33,793 nucleotides of DNA from Oehlia diaphana (Eukaryota; Glomeromycota; Glomeromycetes; Glomerales; Glomeraceae). Where the stretch lies: contig QZLH01001123.1 of assembly GCA_003833135.1 (NCBI GenBank), forward strand, positions 1-33,793, in the 5' to 3' direction. The translations under genes and the position numbers were made by a program. The notes below the pieces were generated by a model. It was not told the DNA's origin. It searched no databases and saw only the letters and a program-made list of their open reading frames with translations. Below, in pieces: positions 21,556-32,639 of the stretch (position 1 is its first letter; each line of letters begins with the position of its first letter).

Positions 21556-22928
21556 TCAATTATAATAATCTACTACTCCTTTTTCTATATCTTTATAACC
21601 TTTAATCTCAAATTTAATAACACCTAAACTTTCATACTTTTTAATTATTTTTATATTTTCATTATCATTTTCAAAATCCTTATTATAATAATAATAACCC
21701 TCACGTTTAATAATTATTAAAGAAAGTAATTTTTTTAATACTCTACTTTTCCAGTTCATGAGAAATGATTCTAAATCTTTTGGATATATATAATCAAAAC
21801 GCATGGAATTGCATATTTTTAATTCACAAAAATTATTTGGTGAATAATTTACAATAGTTGCTAATATTTCCAGTTAAGTCTTTTTATAATCCCTTAAAGA
21901 ATTAGTATATTAAAAACTACAGTATACTCGAAAATTGTCAATATTTAGAAAGTATTCAAATTAAATGTGGATCATATTTAAGATTTGGACAAAACTTAGA
22001 AATAGATAAATTAAAAGTATCGCTATTTTGACATGAATAAAACTTTTTAACATTTTTTCCATTATTCTCTAAAAATTTTATCATATTATTCAGAATCTGG
22101 ATGTTGATCAGGAAATTTCAAAACTTTTAATTTGAAAAATTTAGTATTTTGCAATTTTTCAAAATCTCTAAAATTTAATAATGAAAATATAATTTCTTGT
22201 AGATTTGAGAATGATTTGACAAATGATAATGGTATATAGTAATAATCATATTCATCATTATAATCATTGAAAAGGTGTAATTTTGTTATTAATATTAAAA
22301 GCTATCATAGTTAAACTTTTAGATTATTCCGCATAATGAGTGGCATATTTGGGAAAGCTTATAAAAAAAATCAGAAGGAAGGTTTTTATTGCAATTTAAT
22401 CCTGAAAGATTTTTTAATCCAGAAAAATAATTGTAATTAACATTAGGTTTATATTTATTATTATTATGGATCAATCTTTCCAAAGTTTGATTTGAAATCA
22501 TTTTGAAAATTTCATTTATGACTATTTGTTTTCTACTATACTTTAATGGTTTATTATTATTATTATTATTATTATGTGGTTTAAAGTTATTTATAATATT
22601 TTATGAATTTTGTTAATTGAAAGAACTTACAAAATTCAGGATAATTGAATAGTGGTGATTTTGAAGTAGGTGGTGAAATGAAAATTTTATTATTTTGCAA
22701 GAATTCTTTTGATTTACGAGGAAGACAAGCAAATAATGTACTAAGAATTGATGATTCCACTCTATTATGATCAATAACTTTGTAGCTCAAAATATCTCTC
22801 CACAAAATTCTAACAGAAAAATTACACCAATGATGATTAACTAATAAGCATGAATGTAAAGTATTTTTATCTTTCTTTAAATATTCAAAAATTTCATTTA
22901 AGCAATCATCTACAAGTTGATAAGCCAT
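21556..22928 (-). pseudogene. F-box protein gene broken by frameshifts and stops
   Basis: The ATG at 22928 opens a clear F-box (DDCLNEIFEYLKKDK, then LHSCLLVNHHWC and VRILWRD, residues about 7-45). The frame ends at 22587. Further pieces of the same family follow in order but in shifting frames: FSGLKNLSGL and FFYKLSQICHSL (22501-22319), LHLFNDYNDEYD, PLSFVKSFSNLQEIIFS and KLKVLKFPDQHPDSE (about 22290-22060), FLENNGKN and SKFCPNLK (about 22060-21960), and a C-terminal piece with DLESFLMNWKSR and NIKIIKKYESLGVIKFE (21804-21556). The order matches a full-length Rhizophagus-type F-box/LRR protein with several lesions. A 25-nt ATT repeat (22551-22575) sits near one break. Sequencing errors could explain some breaks but probably not all. 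Confidence 0.8.
22551..22575 (+). repeat. ATT trinucleotide microsatellite
   Basis: About eight TTA/ATT units inside the F-box pseudogene, next to the point where the first reading frame is lost. On the coding strand it would read as Asn or Ile codons depending on frame, or add to the frame loss. Confidence 0.85.
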
Positions 22929-22947
22929 TTTTTTTTTTAAAAAAAAA
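22929..22947. promoter_or_regulatory. T10A9 tract abutting the F-box pseudogene start codon
   Basis: A run of ten T followed by nine A lies immediately upstream of the ATG at 22928. It is the same kind of tract seen next to the two kinase-Sel1 start codons. A relic promoter or 5' leader element is inferred. Confidence 0.3.
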
Positions 22948-23284
22948 TTTTGATAATTAAACTCAATTTATGTAAAATTGAAATATCTGCAATTATGTAT
23001 GTGATCATACTAATACTGATATCAATGTGATTAAACAATTATAATAATTGTTTAAATGACTAGGTCATTTGTCAGAAATAACCCAAATGACACATTATCA
23101 GTAATTTGGATCATTTCATAACTTTATTTCATTTCATTGGAGGGTTCTTTTTTTTTATTAAAAATAGAATAATACTTTATTATGACAAAGCAGTAAACGT
23201 TATGTTATAATGTTAAGTTCTAATGCTAGATTTCTTATTTCTTAATAGAAACAAATAATATATATAAAAGCTAATAATAATGAC
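22948..23284. other. spacer between the two F-box pseudogenes
   Basis: AT-rich spacer with no gene. A palindromic tract (aattataataatt-like, about 23038-23052) is visible. Confidence 0.4.
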
Positions 23285-24512
23285 ATTCATCTCTTTATCT
23301 ATATCTCTAAACGTTCATATTTTTTTAATTATTTTCATAATTTTATATCCTAAATCATTATAATTATAATAAAGCACAATATTTAACTAAAAAATAAAGT
23401 GTTTTTTTGATGATCTGTTTTTCCATTCTAAATCTACTGAAGGCATGTCTGGTATTGAAATATAATGTATCTTTTAATTCACAATAGTTTCTAATACTTC
23501 CTTATCTAAGTAACTTTCTCCATATAAAATTTGAATAATTTCTAAGCATTGACAACTAATAAGTATAATTCTTAACATATTTAATTCATCTTCTTTAAAG
23601 TTTACAAAAAAAGATTTTAAGATTTGGACAAAAATTAGCAATTGGTATACTTAAAGCAATATTACATATATACATATAGAGATTTAATAATGTTACCAGG
23701 TTTTGGACATTGAAAAAAAATTTTAAAGTTTGTAATAGCTTCTGTAAAGGTTACAAATGAATATACAATTATTTGTAAATTTGAGAATGAACTGATAAAT
23801 GATAAAGATACTTCGTTATAATTAGTAAAAAGACGGGATATAGTTATTGTTTTAGAGTGTTTTGTTAAATCAAACGTAATATTGATCCAACTCGCATAAA
23901 ATGATCTCAAATTTTTTAAATTATTCTGTAAAGAGATTAATTCGCTTAACCCTTTGAAATTTCATTCCTCTTGAAAATCTTTAGAAATTGATTGTAGATT
24001 GTGACAAGTTTGTGATAATTAATAAAAAAAATTTGAAAGAAGATTTGAACTGCAATATAATTCTTAAAGATCTCTTGCCCCAAGGAAATAAGTGAAAGGA
24101 AAGTTAATAGGGAGAAATGTATTACAATGATAGATCAATTTTTCAAAGAAGAAATTTGATTTGTAAACATTTTAATAAATTTCGTTTTTAATTAAACAAT
24201 TTCCTTGTAATGAATTAAATGAATTAGGATCACCTTTAACAACTTGTTATTTGCCTGTAAGGATCTTGTAAAATCTAAATAATTAAATAGTGTTGATTTT
24301 TAAATATAAATTTCAATTTTATGTAAGAAGACAAGCAATCAATGTATTATATGCCACTTAATTATTAAAATTCTAAACATCCCTCCAAAAAATTCTAATA
24401 GAACTCAACACCAAAGACGATTAACTAACAAACATGAATGTAAAATATTTTATTTTCCTCTAGATATTCAAGAATTTTACTTAAGCAGTCATTTATTCAA
24501 GAAAATCAAAAT
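23285..24512 (-). pseudogene. second F-box protein gene, heavily degraded
   Basis: End points are approximate. Conceptual minus-strand pieces in order: DCLSKILEYLEENK (about 24490), LHSCLLVNRLWC in another frame (about 24430), SIRIFWRDV in the original frame or a third one (about 24385), an LRR-like piece with SFISSFSNLQIIVYSF and FQCPKPGNIIKSL (23910-23662), and a C-terminal piece with LEWKNRSSKKTLYFL (about 23420). They follow the domain order of the neighbouring F-box pseudogene, but with many more stops and frame changes. No usable start codon remains at the expected place. Same orientation as the neighbour, so the two look like a tandem duplication at different stages of decay. Confidence 0.7.
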
Positions 24513-25384
24513 GTAAGAAATTATTAATCAATCATTTTTTTACGCCATTACGCCTTTAAGTTTTACAATTGTGAGTAACATTGTGATAGTATACTAACCT
24601 TCCTCACTAGAAAAGGAAATCACTTTCCATTTTTAATTTACCCTTTCTCTTTTCGTAAAGAAAATTTATCTCAAAAAATTAATATTTTTTATTTTTTTTT
24701 ATTTTCCTTTTGTGTATAAAGAAAATTCTCAATATTTTATTTTAATTATGTTCATGAAATAGTATAAAACTAACGTTCTTATTTAATTTTATTAAATTCG
24801 AGAATGATGGCATATTCATTAAGATACAAATATTTATTAGATTGCCTCTAGTTTAATCCACTGTATATTTAAAAGTATATATTTCAAATGTGCTTAAATT
24901 AAACTCTGATAGCTAATTAATGAGCTTATGTAATGTTTATGTGAGTTTTTACTACGATTTTTAATAATTGCGAATTTCCGAAGAATTAATTCCAAAATAT
25001 AAAATATATGCTTACAATAATAAATTTTTTTTATAGATGAAGATAAAATATGCAACAATCTATAATCTTCATTAAATACCCGACGATGAAGGATTTATTA
25101 AATGATAAATATTATTTAATTTTAAAAAAAATTGATATATTACCAAAACTTTTTTACTATGTTTAAGTTCATTCTCTTTACTTTTTTTATTTTCAATTAT
25201 CTTAAATACTGGACTAGAGTAGTAAGATGTTCCGTGGACAATGGCAAAAAAACCTTTTTTATGACTTTTATTAATTTTAGATAAAAAATTTTATTGTGTA
25301 AGCAGAATATGAAAATCATTAAAAACGTTATTTTAATAAATTAAACATAAAATAAATAACACTCATTTTTAAAATATATTCTTA
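24513..25384. other. gene-free stretch upstream of the F-box pseudogenes
   Basis: No supported gene. Contains short T/C-rich patches (about 24600-24730) and, at 25212-25228, one copy of a 17-bp word that recurs inverted at 28119-28135. The 3' flank of the BTB-TLDc gene lies at its right end. Confidence 0.5.
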
Positions 25385-28135
25385 TTATTTCATGATTTGG
25401 AATACCTCATAATCCTCTATATCAAAAAATTCTTCAGTATCTCTTATTCTTTTCTCATAATCAGTTTGTTCACATCTATTATAATTAAATGGACTCACAT
25501 CATTAGACGCACTACATAATATTTTAAGATCATCACGACCAAATGACGGACCATGAGTTTTATGATAATTTATTGCACGATTCATATTGCTTACATAGCT
25601 TAATATTAAATCTTTAATCTCATCTTTATTCTTAAAAGAAAATATAAAACTATCTAAAGATTGACCCCAACCATTAGAAGAATTCCATACTAAAGGATTA
25701 TATCCACCTAGAATTTCATCAGTTCCTTTAACTTTAATAAATGTAACTGTATTAGATTTATTATCACACAATTCATGAAATTTTTTATAAGTAAATCCAT
25801 CTCGACTACCTCTTAATAATAATACAAATTTGTATGGTAAATATAATTCTCTCAGATGTGAAAATTTATTATTACAATCAATTTTATCAATCCATCTTAA
25901 AATAGTCGAAATTATATTTAAATTAACGATATTTGATTCAATAACGTCACTTCTTTTTAAGTTTCTGGGAAGTGGAATGTTGTTATTTGGTTTAAGATCA
26001 GGATCCATATGAGAATTTAATAAATCTTTATAAAGCTGATGGTTTAAAATTTTTCTATATGGACTCACTTTGTATAAAAATTCTTTAGATGATAAACTAA
26101 AAAATCTAATTAAAGGTAAAAAATTTTGTAAAGTATTTTCCATAATTTTAAAGTTATCATCTGTCCAAGTATCTGGATCTGGAGTGAGAGTTTGATTTTG
26201 TGCAAGTCCCCATTTTATTACATGTTCCCATATTTCAATTTCTTTCATTTGTAAATCATCTCTTTTAATAAGTGAAATTAACGATTTTTCGGGTAACGAA
26301 GTAAAATCAAGTGAATTAAATATTTTTTCAGGAGTTTTAGCCATTAAATCTGTACATAATTGTTGAAGTTCTAATAAATTATTAGATTGAAAGCTTTTTC
26401 GATATGTTAATTCAAAATGTTGTTCTATCCACTCGGTATAATTCTCAATTAAATATTTTTGTAAATAATCAACTAATTCATGAAGAAGAAGCTCATCAGC
26501 AGCAATTAAGATTTTAAAAATATCTAAAGTATCTTGTCCACTTAATGAAAGAATGCCACCATAAAGATACCTATATTATAAAGTATAAAATTTAATTTAA
26601 ATATTAAAATTTTTGACATTTTTAAACTTATTATGACATGTATTATTTTACCTTAAAATAATTTGAAAGATTTCTGGTGAGATATTTGATAATTTAATAT
26701 GAACTAAAACATCATTATTCTTTTTGTTTGAATTTAAAATTCTTCGTAAAAATGGAGAACGGTGACATAGAATAATTATATGTGCACGAAATATTTTTAC
26801 ATTTGGATCCTCACCAACTTCAATAGTAACATCATAATATTCATTATCCTCCAAAATTTCAATATAGCTTTGACTTAATTTTGAAAAAAATTGAATAGAC
26901 ATTTTTTTTAGGTACAATTCAATTTGAAAAGAAAAAAAAGAAAAAAAATTTTTCACCCGTATGATCAGCTTTATATTTGCAGATTAGCATTTGTGTCACA
27001 AATATTACGTATAAGTATTACAAATATATTAGGCACAGTATACAGTATGTTTCGTCAAAACCCATATTTCTTGAAAAGTTATTTATTGATTCATTTACCA
27101 TTTTATTTATTTGAATCATAATCAAATATATATATATATTAATTTTTTCATTTAATTAAATACTAATGTTGGAGAATAACGCGAAACTAATAAACATCAG
27201 GTTAGATTGGATGGAATCATTTTCAGAAGTAATAAAGTAATAAAATACGTTTTATTTATTTTTTTTTATTTTACAATTAAATGAAGAACTGGCCCATACT
27301 CCATAATATTAATGTGACGATATACTGTATTTAATATATTCGTTAGGGTTTTTTTGAACTTCAATAAAATTATATAAAAAGTATAAAGTATATTTCATAT
27401 TAATCACATTATACTACAGTCTCTAAAATTAGTTTTTTTGCGGATTGAAAAGAATTTTAAGTTTTTTTTTTTTAAAAAAAAAAAATTTACACAGTTACTA
27501 TATTAAAGTAAATGAAAATAAAGGTAACGTTATTTAACATTTTAAAAAGCTTTGTTATTTGAGAATTCTTATTATATTAAATGATTATATTTAATTGAGC
27601 ATGTTATTATCAAATAACATCATACTTACTTTATCACAATTTTTTTTATTTTGTTTTGTATAATTTTATACTGATTTATAGAATATAACTTGATATTACA
27701 AGCGAAGATGATGGTAGTGATTTCTCTTCAGTTTAATGCATCCCTAGTCGTTAAAAGAATTTATTCACAGTTATTAGATTTAAATTGAATCATGTAATGA
27801 TTTCTTAAACAAAAAAATGTCATAAATGTCATGTATTATAAATAAGTAAAGCTCATAAAAACTTTGATAATATTATTAATGATTTGATTTATTTTTATTT
27901 TTTTTCTTTGACTTACTATTATCAAAAAAAAAAAAAAATTAGGTTATATCTATATAATTCGCTCATTGATGTTGATCAAAAAGTTTGGTAAAAATTTCGT
28001 AATAATTAAAATCAAAACTAAAATATAATATGGATATTCTTATTTTATTATATGTTAAAATATAAATAAATACAATAAATTATTTAAATTACAAACTAAG
28101 AATCTTAAAAGATGTCATATCTTACTACTCTAGTC
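25212..28135. repeat. 17-bp inverted repeat flanking the BTB-TLDc gene
   Basis: gactagagtagtaagat at 25212-25228 recurs as its exact reverse complement at 28119-28135. The first lies about 160 bp beyond the stop codon of the BTB-TLDc gene, the second about 115 bp beyond the stop of the next minus-strand gene. The word is not low complexity. Only these two 17-bp arms are the repeat, not the DNA between them. Confidence 0.5.
25385..26902 (-). CDS. BTB-BACK-TLDc domain protein (two exons)
   Basis: Spliced by eye: exon 1 26902-26652, GT-AG intron of 81 nt, exon 2 26570-25385; 478 residues. The junction falls inside the RYLYGG motif typical of the end of BTB domains, which supports the splice. 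Residues about 20-115 are BTB/POZ (YYDVTIEVGEDPNVKIFRAH, then LCHRSPFLRRIL), about 125-235 are BACK-like, and about 305-478 are TLDc (LLLRGSRDGFT, FHELCDNK, GGYNPLVW, FGRDDLKI). BTB proteins of this form can act as Cullin-3 substrate adaptors. TLDc domains are linked to oxidative-stress protection and V-ATPase interaction in other eukaryotes. This protein's partner is unknown. BTB-TLDc genes are a large family in Rhizophagus. An in-frame ATG 18 codons upstream (26956) was not chosen because it adds only Phe/Lys-rich sequence. Confidence 0.88.
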
Positions 28136-28249
28136 TTAGTGTTTAAATAATTTATAATAAGGAAAAATTCAGTTGTAGAGTGTTTTTAAAATACATCTGT
28201 ATCTAAATATCTAAATATATTATTTAAAAAAAATTTAGTTAATAACTCT
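26903..28249. other. gene-free stretch between BTB-TLDc and kinase genes
   Basis: No supported gene. Holds the BTB-TLDc promoter, a short (AT)n run (about 27126-27139), a T-run/A-run tract near 27462-27486 without a gene beside it, and the inverted 17-bp word at 28119-28135. The frames at 26924-27121 and 28313-28522 are shadows of other features or of low complexity. Confidence 0.5.
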
Positions 28250-30418
28250 TTAAAATCGAATAATATTTTCAACCTTACTATCAGGAATTTCCAATTCATC
28301 TTGTTCTTCTGAATGAAGATTAGGATTATTGTGTACTTCATCCTCATCTATATTAAAAAAAAATTAGAATTAAAAAAAAAAATTGTTATTACAAATAATT
28401 ATTCTACATACCGATATCAATATTCTTTCTTTGTTGTTGCATTATTTCTTCTCTATAATAATTACTATTTTGAACATCTAGTAAAAGATTTAATGAAATT
28501 AGTTGTGTTTAATATTAAGTAGTTAAATTAACATATTAATTATTACTTTTACTTGCCATTTTTTGAATTCTTTTTAAATATATTAAATAACTTTTAATAA
28601 ATAATAATGTCTAATTACCTTCAAATATACTACTTATTCTTGACGTTCTATTCTTCTGATTATTTAATTTATCAAAATCATCAACTAAAAAACATGAATT
28701 CAATTATTCAACGCACATAATTTAATATTAATCTAACAATACTTACTGTTATCAGGAATGTAAAAGTTATAAGGTTTACTATAAAATTCTATAAGATCAA
28801 AAACAATTAATTATTTTAATTATTTATAAAATTAGAAAACTTAAAAATAATTTATTTATTACCTTCTAGTTCTTCTGTTATTTTAATGAAAAAAAATGTC
28901 ATTAATACACACATTATTCTCTTTAAACGATTAACTAAGAAAGTAAATAACAAGTAATATATTACCTTCTGTTGCATTCCTTGGTTCAGGTAGATTTTCA
29001 AAATGATAAACTTTACTTGTACTATTCGTATAATTTTTTAGACTATTGATATTACTATCTTCTATTTCAAAACTATTATTTTCTTCCGGTAGAGTCAATG
29101 ATCCATTGGATTTACTCTGATAAAAGTAATTAATTTCACTTATTTTATTAAAAAGTGTAATAATATCAGGTCTTTTTGATGGATCAGCATCCCAACATTG
29201 TTTCATTAAATTTTTATATTCTAAAGGAGTTCCTGATACAATTTTTGGTCTTATACCATTAACAATAATCATAGCAAGATCATAATTATGTTCATAATTA
29301 ATAAATGGCGGTTGTCCAGAAGAAATTTCCCACATAAGCATTGCAATGCTATAAATATCAGATTTAAAAGTTTGTTCTTTTCCATTAATAACCTCAGGTG
29401 CTATATAAGGAAGATTTCCATATATACTTTTTAATGGTTTATCTGCAGGTCCACAAAATCCAAGATCACTAATACCAAATTTACCTTTAAATAATATATT
29501 TCCAGAATGCAAATCCCTATGAATTGCATTTTCATCATTAATTCTGCAAAGTGATAAAATTATATCAGCAGCAATTTGAATTCTTTTTTTCCATGTAAGA
29601 TGATGATGATTTTGTTGTAAATATTTTCTTAAATCCATATCCATTTCATCCATTACGAGCATATAACTTCCATTTGATGGATCTTTTGTTAATCCATAAC
29701 ATTGGACAATTTCTCCCCATTTATTGCTTATATTTAAATGTGACTTAGCCTACAATAAAATAAATGTATTAAAATTTTAAAGTACAAAGTTTATTTATTA
29801 CGTTATTAAAATATCTAGATTACAAACCTCTTCAAACCAACTTTGATTTGCATTTTCAACATTTTCTAATCTTTTAAGTACTACATTACGTCCTCCAAAT
29901 CTTTTGAATTGTTGTTCTTCAGAATCCCATTCATCATATCTTCCATTAATCCATACTGCTGTATAAATTTCAGAACATCCGCCCTCTGTTAGATATTCAA
30001 TATTTCGAAATTCATTATATGGAATCCATTCTGGTATTTTACTTGGACAAATTGCTTTCACCTGACATTCTTTTATTAAACTATCAATATCATCATTTCC
30101 AGATGTCCAATTTGAAAAATTCGCTTTTAAATAATTCCGAACACAATGCTCACAAAACAATGTAGCTAAACATTCTTTGTTACAATTTTCACAAATTCTT
30201 TTTGTTCCTTCATTAAAATTAATTTTATCTTCATCATACCAACTAGTTAGTAGTCTTATTGCTTCAGATTTTTCATTTTCTGTAAGTGATTCATCAACAA
30301 GAATTGTTTGTTTTTTAAATTCATATTGTTTATATATATCATTATAAATACTATAATCTATTAAAGCAACTGCTCTGTGAATTGCAACATGAACTAATTC
30401 TTCACGAATATCAGACAT
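28250..30418 (-). CDS. protein kinase with N-terminal cysteine cluster and multi-exon tail (seven exons)
   Basis: Spliced by eye: exons 30418-29828, 29749-28966, 28874-28863 (12 nt), 28788-28747, 28684-28619, 28477-28412 and 28347-28250; 552 residues. Residues about 76-92 carry five cysteines (76, 79, 83, 89, 92), likely a small zinc-binding module. Kinase domain about 139-405: loop LTEGGCSEIY, Lys182, HRDLHSGNIL (274-283), then DLG (292-294) in place of DFG, and CWDADPSKRPD near the end. It resembles the expanded TKL-like kinases of Rhizophagus. The tail is acidic and polar, with EFYSKPYNFYIPD and a run of Asp/Glu before the stop. Exons 3-6 are all multiples of three, and every tail junction is phase 1, so each can be skipped without frame loss. 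The substrate is unknown. The 12-nt exon is the least certain part of the model. Confidence 0.83.
28863..28874 (-). other. predicted 12-nt microexon
   Basis: Flanked by cag on the acceptor side and gtaata on the donor side, the 12 nt AAGAACTAGAAG add ELE plus split codons. The frame is the same with or without it, so only transcript data can show whether it is used. Confidence 0.5.
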
Positions 30419-32120
30419 GCTTAAATTTTATTAAAGAAATAAATTTGAAAGAAGAAAAAAAAAAAAATTTCGGAACGAAGTTTGTGTCATAATGTCATAA
30501 CACTTGACTTATCAAGTTAGTTGTATAACCTAATGAACGTTACATACTGTAAATCAAAAAATGTACTACCCGAGTCTGTGATACTGATTCACATAATAGT
30601 ATTTCATTTGAATAAGGTTTATTAGATTTAATAAATTAGAAATCTCATTGTAATAATTATAATGTTCGTTTCCCGTATGAAGATACTATTTACATGATCA
30701 AGTAATAAATTTCATAAGATTTTATTATAATATGAAATAACATTAATAATTCTAAATACTGTTTATATATAGATTAATATAATATGAACTTGATAAATAA
30801 TTAGATCAAATTAAAGAAGTAATTTAACAATAAAGTAATATAAAACATAAATTTGGTTTAAGTGAGACAAATTTCTTGCATTTAATTTTTTTTTCCAGAA
30901 AAGGTTAAACTGAAGCGTTATCCAGAGAATTTAAATTCTCTTTTACTTTGATTAAGATAAATTGATTATGTATGTGAATGTTTAGATAAAAATTAGAGTA
31001 AATTTTATAACAAGAAATAATTACAAACAACTTTTTATAAATTTTATTGTTCGTTTTATAAACTACGCAGTTTAGTTATGTGTAAAAATTTTATAAGTTG
31101 AAAGTGTAAAAGTGTTATGCGACGCGTAGCCTCATGTGATTGTTAGCCAATCATATTTATATTGATCACATTATAGTAGGTCAAAAAAATTAGCAATTAT
31201 TAATTTACAACGCTAATTTTTTAAAACATTCAAGATAATGAATACATTACCTTAAAAACATAAATATTTTTATATATCTTTTATTTTATAATATATTATG
31301 TCTTTGAATTAGGGTTGGATCACAAAAGACCAGTCTTTCAACACAAGTCCTTTATTTTATTTATAATGGCGGGTTTATAGTTGATCAAGTAAAACAAAAG
31401 AAATAAAGGTCGCAATTTTGAGCTTAATTTATTATTGTTTTCATTGTTATCTAAGTATGGTTCAAATGAAATCTCTAAGAATAAAAATACTGGTCCATTT
31501 TTGATAAAATTTTAAAAATTGTATGAAAATATTAAAAAAAAAAATTTGTAATCTGTAATGGGTTAAAAAATGTTAGGTTGTCAAATTTTTATGCAAGTTT
31601 TTTGACTCCATAATAATAAGTAAATTCAAATAATGTTTTTTTAAACCATTGTAATAGGCATTTTTTTAAAATAGAATTCCATTATAAAGAAAATAAACTA
31701 ACATTTTATTTTAAAAATAATTTTGTGTTCTTGGTAATGTAAACGCGAAAAGGAAACTTTAAGTTGAGAAGATTCTCTAGGGGGTATCTGTTTTATAAAA
31801 AGATATCGAGCGCAGCAAAATCTTCGTGAAACTTATTTTCATGCATAAGAATACATTATACTATACGATCACAAAATTATCTTTTCTAAATTTAATAATT
31901 TTTGGTGTTGACGCGTTGTATTTGGCTTTTCGGATACCGAGTACCAAATAGATAATATTTATAAAATATTTCACTTTTAAACGCAAAAAAAGAATTTATT
32001 TATTTAATAAATATAAAAAAAATTTAAAATAAAATAAAAATATAATTATTATTAATTAATTAACTAATTAATTTAATTATTATTAATTAAAGTTTCGTGT
32101 AAAATAAGTACATCAAACAC
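30419..32120. other. gene-free stretch between kinase and ML-domain genes
   Basis: No supported gene. Holds the kinase promoter on the left and the 3' flank of the ML-domain gene on the right, where a ttaattaa-rich palindromic run (about 32050-32090) sits. An imperfect pair (tgtgat / atcaca) lies near 31135-31170. Otherwise featureless AT-rich DNA. Confidence 0.5.
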
Positions 32121-32639
32121 TTATAAAAAACTCCAAAAGTCAGGTTCAGCTGAAGATTCACTAATACCAAAAAAAGCAGCTGAACAGGCTAATGGATCAA
32201 TATAAGGTGGTTGTCCATGTTCCATTACAATTCCAATAACGTATGATTGAGGTAATTCTTTTGCGCCTGGTGCAGTGTATTTCTGCGTTGTAGAAATTGC
32301 AGTTCCGGCTTTAATCGGACATGTAATTCCAGATACTGTACAAATATCCACAATAAGGGGATCTCCTATGGGTGCTAGCGCTTCAATACTGATGAATGCA
32401 AGACCAAGTAAATCTCCAGCGACAACATCTTTTTTCAATGTTCCTTTAATGTCAAACGTTTCTTCTTGTCCAGGAACGAAAGGATCAGGTGTCATTTTTA
32501 TATCGAGTCCCACTACATCTGGTGGTAATTTGGGACATGGTGGAAATTTAGTTTCTCTTTTTACAAGTTCATGTGGTGCTGCATTGACCGCAAAAAACGT
32601 AGCAAATAAAACGAATGCCAAAATAAAAATTCGATTCAT
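32121..32639 (-). CDS. small secreted ML-domain (MD-2-related lipid recognition) protein
   Basis: Single exon, 172 residues, ATG at 32639, TAA at 32121-32123. Residues 1-20 are a classic signal peptide (FILAFVLFATFFAVNA), with cleavage likely before APHELVKR. Lys27-Arg28 could be a Kex2-type processing site. The mature part has the pattern of an ML domain: four cysteines (35, 100, 107, 152) that could form two disulfides, beta-rich segments (FDIKGTLKKDVVAGD), and a late GIVMEHGQPPYIDPLACS stretch. ML proteins bind lipids such as sterols or phosphatidylglycerol/phosphatidylinositol, in secreted or vacuolar compartments. This family is abundant and often highly expressed in Rhizophagus, and its composition is less AT-biased than its neighbours, consistent with high expression. 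Ligand unknown. Its open antisense frame (32275-32649) is a shadow. Confidence 0.88.
   Translation of the reverse strand: MNRIFILAFVLFATFFAVNAAPHELVKRETKFPPCPKLPPDVVGLDIKMTPDPFVPGQEETFDIKGTLKKDVVAGDLLGLAFISIEALAPIGDPLIVDICTVSGITCPIKAGTAISTTQKYTAPGAKELPQSYVIGIVMEHGQPPYIDPLACSAAFFGISESSAEPDFWSFL

Noticed and set aside
28555..28590. Another possible microexon (after aaaaag, before gtaaaa) in the third kinase
   Set aside because: Its 17-nt length would break the phase-1 chain and create a stop in the next exon, so it was left in the intron.
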